This document shows positions 34,825 through 48,100 of a stretch of DNA of 64,000 nucleotides, piece after piece; within the stretch, counting starts at the first letter, position 1, and each line of letters starts with the position of its first letter. A program made the translations under genes and the position numbers. The notes beneath the pieces are model-generated. The model was not told the origin of the DNA. It ran no database searches and saw only the letters and a list, made by a program, of their open reading frames with translations. The DNA is from Zygnema cylindricum (taxonomy: Eukaryota > Streptophyta > Zygnematophyceae > Zygnematales > Zygnemataceae): NCBI GenBank assembly GCA_037447655.1, contig JBBHKE010000807.1, forward strand, positions 1 to 64,000, written 5' to 3'.

Positions 34825-35871
34825 TGTTGAAATTTATAGATTTCTAGAGTATTTTCTAGGTTTAAATATGGTTTTATAAAAGGAAAAAGAAAAGGACGGA
34901 CAGCCTGCCTCCACCTCCGCTCTCTAGCCCCCATACTTGCTGTAGTCACTGAAGGAAAGAGAGAGAGGTTGATCCATGGCTGCCTTAGTTCAACAGACAG
35001 CTATTTTTAGTAGGTTACTAAAAATATACTTGACGGACCAGAGATTTGATCACGGTACCTGCGGTTCGTCAAATCGTCCGGTAGCGGTCAGCTTTATCCT
35101 AATAGACTAGGACCAATGCTAAGTGCTATGGTATGTGATAGATATATATTTAGTTCGAAAGGATAAAGTTCATTTAACTAAAACTGTTTACGGCGTACAT
35201 ATATACAGTTTTATAAAGTACGTCGTACGACGCTAATTCAAAACGGATACCACGCATTTTATTTCTACATCGGAACAAATATCGCGCAAGTATTTATTCC
35301 GGCCAAGATTACGTTTCGCATATAATCCAACGGCGCACATCATCGCCGAAATCCCGGAGTGGTCACTTTGGCATTTAGTGACGTGGCATCACCTGGCGCC
35401 ACGTGGGGAGACATCATTCGGTCACGGGAATTCCGAGGAACGTACGGATGAGTGGAAAGTATACACGCGTCCACTTATGGCCTTGTCGTACAGAGGCCGT
35501 ACAGAAGGTACATCGGCAGTAGTACTTTCTAGTACTATACAGTTTTGTGATTGGTTCGTACAGGCAGTAGATAGGAGCTGTGAGAGGGAATTAGGAAAAA
35601 CTAGGACTTAGGAAAATTTAGGTAGATAGTCCTCTCTCTCAGAGAGTTTGTATAAATTGGCATCTTTGCCATCCTATAACTTATCGCCTGGTTGGCCGTT
35701 TTCAGTGTTTCTTTTTTCTACGGACTCAGGGGAGTCCAGGCTACACAGGGGTGCAGTCAAATTGTCAGTTTGCCTTCTTGGGCAGCAGTGGTTGTGGCTT
35801 AAAGTGGGTTAGTTAAATACTATCTAGTGGCTTCCTGTATTCTGTGGTCCAATGGAGGACACAGAATTGCA
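34825..35871 (+). repeat. Copia C 3' LTR
   Basis: Same length as the 5' LTR (1,047 bp), preceded by the purine tract AAAATAAGGGGAG (34812-34824). It ends with the Gag-start sequence ATGGAGGACACAGAATTGCA, after which copia B resumes with TCAGT. Confidence 0.93.
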
Positions 35872-36209
35872 TCAGTATCATTCTCCTCGTTCCTCGGAAT
35901 AGGTGACATGAATGCCGAACCAGTTGCTATTGGTGTGGTCGTCTCCTTCTCCTTTCCTTTGTCCACCACCTCTCCTTCTTTTGTTTCCTCCGTTGAAGGT
36001 GGATCCTCTTTCCTAATGAATCTGCTTCCTCGAAACCCTGGAGGAATTCCAAGACTTGATGGACGCCCCAACCGTCCACTCTCTATCCCCCAAAACCTTT
36101 TTTCGCATAGAGCTCCTATCATCATACTTTCCCAGTATATGAATCCTGTTCCATTAAAGATTGGTACCCTAGAGGGTGGGCCCATAACCTTAAACTCTGA
36201 GACCTCCAT
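35872..36209 (-). pseudogene. Copia B Gag N-terminal part
   Basis: From ATG 36209: MEVSEFKVMGPPSRVPIFNG, then GFIYWESMMIGALCEKRFWG and a Ser/Thr/Glu-rich linker up to PRNEEND, where copia C interrupts. This frame is intact to the break. Its beginning lies inside B's 5' LTR. Confidence 0.9.
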
Positions 36210-37248
36210 AAATCCTCAGAGTGGACAGCTTTCAAGAAGCCCCTAGGATAATCCTGACCCCTTCGTGTTTCAGCAAGAATAATTGCCACCTTGGCAGACA
36301 AACACTCTCACCACCTGCAACCCTGTGAAGGTAAGACTCCCCTGAGTCGATAGCAAAAAGAATCTCTGAATTTTCTCCCCTGAGCAGTAAGTTATGGAGG
36401 GTCAAAGTTGACCTTTTGTACAAAAGCTCTTTGGGAGAGAGGGTCCTATCTCCTAATTTTTCTAAGTCCTATCTCTCTCACAGACTCTATCTACTGATGT
36501 ACAGAACCAATCAGAATACAGTTCTGTACCCAAAAGTACAGCTGCCGGTGTACTTTATGTACGGACATTGTACGATATGGCCTAAATGTCGACACATGTC
36601 ATATCTGGATTCGGTGCCATAATCTCCGGAGATTCCACGGTCCAATGTAATTACGCCACGCGTCATCCGATGTGGCGATGGCCACAAACTGCTGAAATCT
36701 TCTTCCACGATCTCGGCGCTAATTCCGGCCGTCCGATTAGAATCAAATTTAATCGTTGCCGTAATAAATACATGCGCGGTATTCGTTTCACTTAAGAAAT
36801 AAATGCGCGGTATTGATTTGTTGCTTATACCGTATTCCGTACTTATACATTACCGGATCTATGTATACCGTAAACAATTACAGTTAAATGATTTATCCTA
36901 CGTTTATATGTTTAAATAAATATCAAACTATATACTACGTAACACTAGTCCTAGACTTAACGGCTAAGGCTACCGGCTATCTGCTGTCTGCCGACCGGTA
37001 GGTACAGGGATCAAATCTTGCGGCCGGCACATATATTTTAGATAAAATAAACCCTTTAACTTATATAAATTTCCCGTAAACCTCTGGATAGCCTAGGTAG
37101 CCATGGCTCTAGCTCCCTCTCCAATTTCTCAGTGACTGCGACAAGTTTGAGAGTTTGGAGAGAGAAGTTAGAGGTAGACTGCCTCGGCTTCTTTCTATAT
37201 TTCTATTTAGACCTAGAAAATACTAAAAATGTACCATTAATTTCTACA
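36190..37248 (-). repeat. Copia B 5' LTR
   Basis: Minus strand TGTAGAAATTAATGG... to ...GAGTTTAA, then GGTTATGGGCCC (primer site). The last two bases read AA instead of the CA found in its 3' LTR. Confidence 0.88.
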
Positions 37249-37829
37249 TGCTTCCTCACTTTCTTGGTCGGATTCTGGCGCTGGCAGCGTTTTTGGTGTG
37301 TTATCCTCCGGGCGTTCCGCCAAATATTTTTCGAACCAGTCTTGGTTGTCACGCGTCTCTTCCTCCTTTGCTTGTTCCTCCATCTTCCTTGTTTTAGTTG
37401 TCCTATAATTTTCGAATCCGGGAGGCAGTTTCTTTGCGGCTGGTGGAGGTGGGTTTGTAGATTTTATCCCGAGACCTTTGTTGTCGTTCAGGATGACGGC
37501 CTTGGGAGTGAAGGACAAAGGTCTAGTAGCGTTCCTATTGTGGTCTCGTGGAGCGAGCTTTTGCCTGTCCCTTCGCTGCGCCAAGGTTGATTTGCAGAGC
37601 TGCCTGCGATTGTCCCCCACCCCGACATTCCAGGCTCCAGAAAAGAAGGTATGTGCGTGATGGGCCTTAAGAGGTTCCATGTCCCATCCCATCACCTCGT
37701 CACTGTATTCGCCCGCTGCGGTTTCCTGTTCAAGCTCCGCCAGCTTCTGTAGTACTTCGTGTTTTCTCTTGTGGAGTTTCTGGGCGGCCGTCAGAGCGGG
37801 AGTCCTCGAGGGCGATCCTAATCGCAGCG
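37249..37829 (-). pseudogene. Island of gypsy Gag/Pol linker between two copia insertions
   Basis: An open minus frame (start near 37695) that is basic and low-complexity (RRDRQKLAPRDHNRN..., PPPPAAKKLPPGFENY, KYLAERPEDNTPK) with no catalytic motif. It lies between the zinc knuckles (50135-50484) and the protease (23629-24340) once copia B and E are removed, so it is the Gag tail or a linker. Confidence 0.65.
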
Positions 37830-38883
37830 TGTAAAAATTAATGGTCTTTTTAAGTATTTTCTAGGTCTGAATAGAAATAAGAAAGCAGCCGAGGCTGTCT
37901 ACCTCTAACTTCTCTCTCCAACTTCTCAAACTTGTCGCAGTCACTGAGAAATTGGAGAGGGAGCTAGAGTCAAGGCTACCTAGGCTATCCAGAGGTTTAC
38001 GAGAGAATATATTTTAGTTAGGGGTTTAATTTACTAAAAGATATGTGCCGGCGACAGGATTTGATCCTCGTACCTACCGGCCGGCAGACAGCCGGTAGCC
38101 GGTAGCCTTAGCCGTTAAGTCTAGCAGTAGTGTTAGGTACTATAAGGTTTGATAATTATTTAAATATTTATACGTAGAAAAGTTCATTTAACTGTAACTT
38201 TTAACGAGATACATAGATCGAGTAATGTAACAGTACGGATTACGGTATGTATAAGAAACCAATACCGCGCATTTATTACTTTAGGAAACGAATAACGCGC
38301 ATGTATTTATTACGGCTACGATTAAATGTGAATTTAATCGGACGGCCGAAATTAACGCGGAGATCGCGGAAGAGAATTTCGGCGGTTTGTGGTCATCGCC
38401 ACATCGGATGACACGTGGCGGAATGACATTGGATCGCGGCATCTGCGAGGATTAAGGGAGCGAATCCGGACATACCACGTGTCGACATTTAGGCAATGTC
38501 GTACAATGACCGTACATAAAGTACACCGGAAGCTGTACTTTTGTGTACGAAACTGAAATTTGATTGGCTCCGTACATCAGTAGATAGAGTCTGTGAGAGA
38601 GATAGGACTTAGAAAAATTAGAAGATAGGACCCTCTCTCCCAGAGAGCTTCTGTACAAAAGGTCAACTTTGACCCTCCATAACTTACTGCTCAGGGGAGC
38701 AAATTCAGAGATTCTTTTTGCTATCAACTCAAGGGATTCTTGTCTTCATAAGGGTAAGTTGGTCAAAGTTTTTGTCATCCAAGGTGGTAGTTATTTTTGC
38801 TGAAACACAAAGGGGTCAGGGTTATCCGAGAGGCTTCTTGGAAGCTGTCCAGTCTGAGGACTTATGGAGGTCTCAGAGTTTCA
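37830..38883 (+). repeat. Copia E 5' LTR
   Basis: TGTAAAAATTAATGG... to ...CAGAGTTTCA, followed by GGTTATGGGCCCACC (primer site). Gag ATG at 38864 is inside the LTR. Confidence 0.9.
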
Positions 38884-38960
38884 GGTTATGGGCCCACCCT
38901 CTGGAATACCAATAATTAATGGAACTGACTTCATATATTGGGAAAGTATGATGATAGGAG
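38864..38960 (+). pseudogene. Copia E Gag N-terminus
   Basis: Reads MEVSEFQVMGPPSGIPIING and on to ESMMIG, then is cut by copia D. Continues at 45123. Confidence 0.88.
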
Positions 38961-40009
38961 TGAAACTCTGAGACCTCCATAAGTCCTCAGAGTGGACAAC
39001 TTCCAAGAAGCCTATAGGATAATCCTGACCCCTTTGTGTTTCAGCAAAAACAACTGCCACCCTGGCAGACAAAAACTCTGACCACCTGCACTCTTGAGAA
39101 GGCAAGACTCCCCTGAGTCGATAGCAAAAAAAAATCTCTGAATTTGCTCCCCTGAGCAGTAAGTTATGGAGGGTCAAAGTTGACCTTTTGTACAAAAGCT
39201 CTCTGGGAGAGAGGATCCTATCTCCTAATTTTTCTAAGTCCTATCTCTCTCACAGACTCTATCTACTGATGTACGGAACCAATCATATTTCTCCTCCGTA
39301 CATAAAGTACAGTCGCCGGTGTACTTTATGTACGGAAATTGTACAACATGGTCTTAATGTCAACACATGTCATATCCGGATTCGGTGCCGTAATCTCCGT
39401 AGATACCACGATCCAATGTAATCTCGCCACGTGTCATCCGATGTGGCGATGCCCACAAACCGCCGAATTCTTCTTCTGAGATCTCGGCGCGAATTCCGGC
39501 CGTCCGATTAAATTCACATTTGATCGTAGCCGTAATAAATACATGCGCGGTATTTGTTTTGCTTACGAAATCAATGCGTGGTATTGATTTATTATCCGTA
39601 CCGCAATTTGTACTTTTACACTACCAGATCTATGTATCCCGTTAACAATTATAGTTAAATGATTTATCCTACGAATTAATGTTTAATTAATTATCGTACT
39701 ATATAATACGTAAGACTACATCTAGACTTAACGGCTAAGGCTACCGGCTATTTACTGTCTATCGGCCGGGAGGTACTAGGATCAAATCCTGTGGCCGGCA
39801 TATACCTTTTAGTAAATAATCCCCTAACTAATATAAGTTTCCCGTAAACCTCAGGATAGCCTAGGTAGCCATGGCTCTAGCTTCCTCTCCAATTTCTCAG
39901 TGACTGCGACAAGTTTGAGAGTTTGGAGAGAGAAGTTAGAGGTAGACTGCCTCGGCTTCTTTATTTCTATTCAGACCTAGAAAATACTTTAAAACCATTA
40001 ATTTCTACA
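38961..40009 (-). repeat. Copia D 3' LTR
   Basis: Minus strand TGTAGAAATTAATGG... to ...CAGAGTTTCA (1,049 bp), next to the purine tract ending AAGGGGAG. Confidence 0.88.
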
Positions 40010-43000
40010 CTCCCCTTATTTTCTAGTGAATCTTTAATTTCAGACCACACTTCTCCCTGCAGAAAATTAGCTTAAGGGAAGGCACAGGTTTGGTCATCAT
40101 ATCTGCTACCATCTCACTATGTGGTCGTTACTCTAAACTGATTATTTTATTTTCTACTTTCTCTCTAACAAAGCTGAGTCTAATGTCCATGTGTTTGGCT
40201 TTAAAATGATGTTTAGGATTGGCAAAAATAGCAATTGCTGCCTGATTATCACAAAATATTTTCTGCACACCACTCTTAAGATGACCAAGCTCACCAAGCA
40301 AAGACTTGACCCACATCAATTCTTTTACAGCAGAGCAAGAGGCCATATACTCAGCCTCCATGGTGGACTGAGCAATAACCTTTTGTTGTTTGCTACTCCA
40401 ACAGCAAGTCCCATCACCCACATATAATACATATCCAGAAGTGCATCTCCTCATCGGAGCATCACCATAACTGGCATCACTCCAAGTAGTGATGTAAGTA
40501 TTCTCCCCACCCAAATACAACCATCGATCCCTAGTTCCTATCAAATATCTAAGGACTCTCTTAGATGCCTCCCAATCCCTCTTAGTGGGAGCATTTAGAC
40601 TTCTACTCAGCACTCATACAGCTGCAACTAAATCCGGCCGGGTACAATTCATAAAATAGATTAGACTTCCCACTACTTGTCTGTAAGGAATAGTGTGCAT
40701 GAACTTCTGTTCTTCAGGAGATAATTCCTCGTCTAAGACTATGACTCCTTCTTCCTCACTCCCCTCACTTCCCTTCTTCAACTCCATTGAAGTTGTAGAA
40801 CTATTAGCTTTGTCCATTTGAAATTTTTCAAGCATGTTCCCTATTTCTTCCTTTTGAGTCAATCTTATAATTTTTCTTTTTTGGTCTCTCTCTACTTGAA
40901 TTCCCAAAATATATTTTGCTTCCCCCATATCCTTCATTTCAAATCTCCACTTAAGATCGGTTTTCAGTTTATTAATTTTTTCCATTGATTTACTTAAAAC
41001 AAGCAAATCGTCAACATAAATTGCAATAAATATAAAACCTTCCTCATCTTCAAACACATAGATTGAGTGATCTGAGCTGATCCAGATATATCCCAGACCG
41101 GTAAGAAACTCATCAAGCTTCTTATTCCACTGTCGAGGCGCTTGTTTCAAACAATAAAGAGATTTAATCAGCCGGCATACCTTACTCTCCTCTCCTTCCT
41201 CCACAAACCCTTCGGGTTGTCGCATGAAGATCTCCTCTTCCAATTCTCCATGCAAAAAGGTTGTTTTGATGTCCATCTGGTGCACTTCCATGTCTTTCGC
41301 CTCTCCATAAGTTTGAGGTTCATCTTGATGAGATAGTTTAGTTACCTTGTTATTAACCTGTTTTTCTTGCAGTCTTTTGCTACTTCTCATTCCCCCGTCA
41401 AAATCTGAGGTCAGAATAGATGGTTCTCGTGGATTCTTTCGAACAAACTCGGCTTCTCCCCTATCCCTTGATTCCGAATCAATTTCCACCACGTCTTCCG
41501 CTTCGGGTAGAGTTGTCACTGGAGTTTCCACAGCCGAGTCCTTTTCGGTCTGATTTGTACGTGCAAGAATGTCATCGTCTCTAAAACCTGGATAGTTAGG
41601 AAGCTCAAAGTCATCAGAATTTTCTGACTCAAATCTGATTTTTACTGACTTCGTATATTTGAAGGGATCCACAGACTTTCCTTCATCCATAAGTACTAGA
41701 TGCTTTACTAAGATTACATCTTCCCTTTTTAAATCATAAACTCTATATCCTTTAACATCTTTATCATATCCTAATAAGTATCCCGGTTTTCCTTTAGGAT
41801 CTAGCTTCCAATTAGACCGATCTGTATCTAGACTGAATACTCTACTGCCGAAAACCTTTAAGTGAGATATGTCTGGTTTCCAGCCTGTCCATCTCTCATA
41901 AGGTGTTTGATCTTTTATAGCTGAAGTAAGAACTCTATTTTTGAGGTAATTAGCACAGTTCATTGCTTCTGCCCAAAACCTTTTTCCTATCTTCTTATCC
42001 GACAACATACTTCTAGCACTATCACTTAGTGTTCTATTTAACCTTTCAGCTACCCCATTCTGTTGCGGATTTTCTCGAACTGTCTTTTGGTGTTGGACCC
42101 CATCTTCCCTCAGAAAATCCTCAAACAGGTTAGAAGAAAACTGTCCACCATTGTCACTCCTTACTCTCTTGATTGGAGTTTCATGGAGTTTTTGGCTCCA
42201 TGCTTTATATTGTCTAAAACAATCCTGAGCTTCTGACTTGTTTTTCAAAAAATACACCCGGGAATACCGAGACCAATCATCAGTTATAGTCATCATAAAT
42301 CTCTTCCCCCCCGGTGAGGGCACTCTAGCCGGTCCCCAAATATTTGTGTGTACTAGATCTAGAATTTTTTCTCCCTTGTAGGTGGCTGTTTTAGGAAAGG
42401 GTTATCTGTGTGCTTTACCTTGAGCACATCCACTACAATCATTTATATCATCACTCTCACTGAACTTAATCCCTTCCACCACTCCCATCTTTTTCATCTC
42501 TCTTATCTTATCTAGATTCACATGCCCAAGCCTCTTATGCCACATCATAATATCATGAACACCAGCATAATAAAGTTTCTTCGTTTCATTACTTTAAATT
42601 AGCCTAAATATCCCATGGCTACCTTTCTCAGCAATGAAATAGACATCCTTCTCAAAACTAGCAGTAAAGACTCCTTCCTTAGTGCTAGTGAAAAAACCCT
42701 TATCATCTAATATAGATGTAGAGATAAGGTTTTTGTTCAGCTCCAGAATAAACAATACATCGGAGAATGTTAATATGGATGTCTTTCCTTCTACTAACAC
42801 TTTCACATCTACCGATCCTATAAGAGTAGTGGTGACTATCCTCACATCCGCGTACTCTATCTCTACGGTCGGAATCTTTCTTATCTTAGTGAACAGGTGC
42901 CTATCCTTACACATGTGCATGGAGGCACCTGAATCTATAATCCAGCCTGCTTCACCTTTCAATCCACCGTAAGCACATTTCTGCCTTCGTGGAATTTCAA

Positions 43001-44094
43001 CCTCATTTTTCGCCTCCAACTCCTCATCCAAAAGGAGCTCATTGTTCTCGTCCTCGGATTCCGCCTCAAGTACCTATGTGACAAGGGCCTTTTTCTTTCC
43101 TCTCGGGGTACCACCGGTCTGCCCCTCATTTAATCAAAGCTCGGTTAGCTTAGTGCACTCTGCCATATAGTGCCCCGGTTTCTTACAAAAATGACATAAA
43201 CCTTTGGGAGACCTTGGTTCGAAATCGTCAACCTGATTTTTCTGCTCCCTACCCCCATAGTTTCCGACTAGTTTCCGCGTATCTTTGTTCCTCCAATCGG
43301 TCCCAGTTGCCAAGGCTTCGCCACTCTTTCCTCCCCTTCGGATCTCAATCGTATTCTCTCGAACGAGAATCATCCCTACCACTGAGTTCCATATCCACCT
43401 TGAGTCCGGCAAGTCCTGCACACGGTTGACTATGTTCTCGAACTCATGAGGTAACTTCATCAGTAAACAGTTAACCTTTTCTTTTTCACTAAAATATTTT
43501 CCCGCACTCTTTAGCTCCATGAAGAGTGTAGCAAGCTCATTGCAAAAATCCAACATATTTCCCCCTTTGTATACATACTCCTTAACTTTCTGATCAGCCA
43601 ACTGTTGTTGCTGAATCGTACCACTTCGGTACATCTCTATAAGAGCCATCCAAAGATTGGATGCCCTTTCTACCTGCAAATGAGGACATGCAAGTCCTTG
43701 AGTGAGATGGCGTAGGATGAAGTGCTTTGCCGCCATATTGTTGAAGTCCCAGGTTTCAGTATCATTCTCCTCGTTCCTCGGAATAGGTGACAAGAATGCC
43801 GAACTAGTTGCTATTGGTGTGGTTGTCTCCTTCTCCTTTCCTTTGTCCACCACCTCTCCTTCTTTTGTTTCCTCCGTTGAAGGTGGATCCTCTTTTCCTG
43901 GTGAATTTTCTTCCTCCAAACCCTGGAGGAATTCTAAGACTTGATGGGCGCCCCAACTGTCCACTCACTATCCCCCAAAACCTTTTTTCACATAGAGCTC
44001 CTATCATCATACTTTCCTAGTATATGAAGCCAGTTCCATTTAGTATTGGTACCCTAGAGGGTGGGCCCATAACCTTAAACTCTGAGACCTCCAT
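40010..44094 (-). pseudogene. Copia D Gag-Pol, with internal RT deletion
   Basis: From ATG 44094: Gag (frameshift near 43900), knuckle CHFCKKPGHYMAEC near 43170, protease DSGASMHMC near 42930, pre-integrase block near 42480, then an open stretch 42323-40614 with integrase (SDNGGQFSSN, NGVAERLN) and RT. Within RT about 90 residues are missing: the frame jumps from PQTYGEA to KDMEVHQMD near 41299, removing WELVDCPP...YEETFAPVV. YVDDLLVL and WSDASYGD remain, with a frame break at 40614. It is defective in reverse transcription. Confidence 0.88.
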
Positions 44095-45122
44095 AAGTCC
44101 TCAAAGTGGACAGCTTCCAAGAAGCCTCTAGGATAATCCTGACCCCTTTGTGTTTCAGCAAAAACAACTGCCACCTTGGCAGACAAAAACTCTGACCACG
44201 TGCACTCCTGTGAAGGCAAGACTCCCCTGAGTCGATAGCAAAAAGAATCTCTGAATTTGCTCCCTTGAGCAGTAAGTTATGGAGGGTCAAAGTTGACCTT
44301 TTGTATAGAAGCTCTCTAGGAGAGAGGATCCTCTCTCCTAATTTTTCTAAGTCCTATCTCTCTCACAGACTCTATCTACTGATGTGCAGAACCAATCAGA
44401 TTTCTCCTCCTTACATAAAAGTACAGTCGTCGCTGTACTTTATGTACCGAAATTGTACAACATGGCCTTAATGTCGACACATGTCATATCCGGATTCGGT
44501 GCCGTAATCTCCAAAGATACCACGATCCAATGTTATATCGCCACGTGTCATCCGATGTGGCGATGCCCACAAACCGCCGAATTCTTCTTCTGAGATCTCG
44601 GCGCGAATTCTGGCCGTCCGATTAAATTCACATTTGATCGTAGCTGTAAGAAATACATGCGCGGTATTTGTTTTGCTTACGAAATCAATGCGCGGTATTG
44701 ATTTCTTATCCGTACCGCAATTTGTACTTTTACACTACCAGATCTATGTATCCCGTTAACAATTATAGTTAAATGATTTATCCTACGAATTAATGTCTAA
44801 TTAATTATCGTATTATATAATACGTAAGACTACATCTAGACTTAACGGCTAAGGCTACCGGCTATTGACTGTCTGTCGGCCACAGGTACTAGGATCAAAT
44901 CCTGTGGCCGGCATATACCTTTTAGTAAATAATCCCCTAACTAATATAAGTTTCCCGTAAACCTCAGGATAGCCTAGGTAGCCATGGCTCTAGCTTCCTC
45001 TCCAATTTGTTAGTGACTGCGACAAGTTTGAGAGTTTGGAGAGAGAAGTTAGAGGTAGACTGCCTCGGCTTCTTTATTTCTATTCAGACCTAGAAAATAC
45101 TTTAAAACAATTAATTTCTACA
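44075..45122 (-). repeat. Copia D 5' LTR
   Basis: 1,048 bp. As in copia B, its inner end reads GAGTTTAA before GGTTATGGGCCC, while its 3' LTR ends in CA. Confidence 0.87.
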
Positions 45123-48100
45123 AGGATCTCTATGCGAAAAAAGGTTTTGGGGGATAGTGAGTGGACGGTTAAGGCGTCCATTAAGTCTTGGAATTCATCC
45201 AGGGTTTGAAGGAAGCAGATTCACCAGAAAAGAGGATCCACCTTCAACGGAGGAAACAAAAGAAGGAGAGGTGGTGGACAAAGGAAAGGAGAAGGAGGCG
45301 ACCACACCAATAACAACTGGCTCGGCATTCATGTCACCTATTCCGACGAACGAGTAGAATGATACTGAAACCTGGGACTTCAACAATATGGCGGCAAAGC
45401 ACTTCATCCTACGCCATCTCACTCAAGGACTTGCATGTCCTCATTTGCAGGTAGAAAGGGCATCCGAACTTTGGATGGCTCTCATAGAGATGTACCGAAG
45501 TGGTACGATTCAGCAACAACAGTTGGCTGATCAGAAAGTTAAGGAGTATGTATACAAAAGAAGAAAAAGGCCTTGTGACACAGGTACATGAGGCGGAATC
45601 CGAGGACGAGGAGGATGAGCTTCTTTTGGATGAGGAGTTGGAGGCGGAAAACGAGGTCGAAATACCACGAAGGCAGAAATGTGCTTACGGTGGATTGAAA
45701 GGTGAAGCAGGCTGGATTGTAGTTTCAGGTGCCTCCATGCACATGTGTAAGGATAGGCACGTGTTCACTAAGATAAGAAATATTCCTACCGTAGAGATAG
45801 AGTACAGGGATGAAATGATAGTCACCACTACTCTTGTAGGATCGGTAGATTTGAAAGTGTTAGTAGAAGGAAAGACATCCATAGTAACATTCTCCGATGT
45901 ATTGTTTAATCCGGAGCTGAAAAAAACCTCATCTCTACATCCGTATTAGATGATAAGGGTTTTTTTACTAGCACTAGGGAAGGAGTCTTTACTGCTAGTT
46001 TTGAGGAGGGTGTCTATTTCATTGCTGAGAAAGGTAGCCATGGCATGTTTAGGCTGGTTTTAAGTAATGAAAAGAAGAAACTTTATTATGCTGGTGTTCA
46101 TGATATTATGATGTGGCATAAGAGGCTTGGGCATGTGAATCTAGACAAGTTAAGAGAGATGAAAAAGATGGGAGTGGTGGAAGGGATTAAGTTTAGTGAG
46201 AATGATAATATAAGTCATAGTAGTGGATGTGCTCAAGGTAAAACACACAGATAACCCTTTCCTAAAACAGCCACCTATAAGGGAGAAAAAATTCTAGATC
46301 TATTACACACAGATATTTGGGGACCAGCTAAAGTGCCCTCACCGGGGGGGGAGAGGTTTATGATGACTATCACTGATTATTGGTCTCGCTATTCCCGAGT
46401 GTATTTTTTGAAAAACAAGTCTGAAGCTCAAGATTGTTTTAGACAATATAAAGCATGGAGCGAAAAACTTCATGAAACTCCAATCAAGAGAATAAGGAGA
46501 GAAAACCCGGAACAGAATGGGGTAGCGAAAAGGTTAAATAGAACACTAAGTGATAGTGCTAGAAGTATGTTGTCAGATAAAAAGATAGAAAAAAGGTTTT
46601 GGGCAGAAGCAATGAACTGTGCTAATTACCTCAAAAATAGAGTTCTTACTTCATCCATAAAAGATCAAACACCTTTTGAGAGATGGACAGGCAGGAAACC
46701 AGACATATCTCACTTAAAGGTTTTCGGCAGTCAAGTATTCAGTCTAGATACAGATCGGTCTAATTCGAAGCTAGATCCTAAAGGAAAACCGGGATACTTA
46801 TTACGATATGATGAGGATGTTAAAAGATATAGAGTTTATGATCTAAAAAGAGAAGATATAATCTTAGTGAAGCATCTAGTAGTTATGGATGAAGGAAAGT
46901 CTGTGGAAATCTTCAAAATACAAAGTCAGTAAAAATCAGATTTGAGTTAGAAAATTCCGATGACTTTGAGCTCCCTAACTATCCGGGTTTTAGAGAAGAT
47001 GACATTCTTGCAGATACAAATCAGACTGAAAAGGACTCGGCTGTGGAAACTCCAGTGACAACTCTACCCGAAGCGGAAGACGTGGTGGAAATTGATTCGG
47101 AATCAAGGGATAGGGGAGAAGCCGAGTTTGTTCGAAAGAATCCACGAGAACCATCTATTTTGGCCTCAGATTTTGAGGGGGGAAGGAGAAGTAGCAAAAG
47201 ACTACAAGAAAAACAAGTCAATAACAAGGTAACTAAACTATCTCATCAAGATGAACCTCAAACTTATGGAGAGGCGATGACTTGTCCAGAAAGAAACCGG
47301 TGGAAGACAGCCATCAATGAGGAGATGGCCTCAATTATGGCAGCCGATACTTGGGAGTTGGTGGATTGTCCACCTAACTGAAAACCAATCGGTTGTAAGT
47401 GGGTTTTCAAATTAAAACTGAACCCAAATAACACAATCGAGCGCTAGAAGGCCCGATTAGTGGCAAAGGGATTTACACAAAAAGAGGGAATTGACTACGA
47501 GGAAACCTTTGCCCCGGTGGTCAGATTTCCCTCCGTCCGCATACTTCTCAGCTCGGCAGCAGCGGAAGACGTGGAAATGCACCAAATGGACATCAAGACA
47601 GCCTTTTTGCATGGAGAATTAGAAGAGGAGATCTTCATGCGACAACCCGAAGGGTTTGTGGAGGAAGGAGAGGAGAGTAAGGTATGCCGGCTGATTAAAT
47701 CTCTTTATGGTTTGAAACAGGCGCCACCACAGTGGAATAAGAAGCTTAATGAGTTTCTTACCGGTCTGGGATATATCCGGATCAGCTCAGATCACTCAAT
47801 CTATGTTTTCGATGATGAGGAAGGTTTTATATTTATTGCAATTTATGTTGATGATTTGCTTGTATTAAGTAAATCAATGGAAAAAATTAATAAACTGAAA
47901 ACCGATCTTAAGGGGAGATTTGAAATGAAGGATATGGGGGAAGCAAAATATATTTTGGGAATTCAAGTAGAGAGAGACCGAAAAAGGAAAATTATAAGAT
48001 TGACTCAAAAGGAAGCAATAGGGAACATGCTTGAAAAATTTCAAATGGATAAAGCTAATAGTTGTACAACTCCAATGGAATTGAAGAAGGGAAGTGAGGG

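Larger units (their letters stand above)
29435..35871 (+). mobile_element. Copia C, young near-intact Ty1/copia element
   Basis: 6,437 bp with 1,047 bp LTRs (29435-30481 and 34825-35871), TG/CA ends and TSD TCAGT (29430-29434, 35872-35876). By eye I found only about four substitutions between the LTRs, so insertion is recent. It interrupts copia B's gag at codons for the NEENDT segment. Gag-Pol is one long frame with a single TAG. Confidence 0.93.
24341..37248 (-). mobile_element. Copia B, full span, with copia C nested in its gag
   Basis: Minus-strand element with 3' LTR 24341-25396 and 5' LTR 36190-37248 (1,056 and 1,059 bp), inserted in the gypsy element. It is interrupted at 29435-35871 by copia C. 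The flanks (poly-C at left, TGCTT at right) do not form a target duplication, suggesting a later rearrangement or recombination between related elements. Confidence 0.85.
38961..45122 (-). mobile_element. Copia D, nested in copia E gag
   Basis: Minus-strand element, LTRs 38961-40009 and 44075-45122. Flanks AGGAG (38956-38960) and AGGAT (45123-45127) are a target duplication with one later change; sister gags read AGGAGCTCTATG across this point. Confidence 0.9.
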
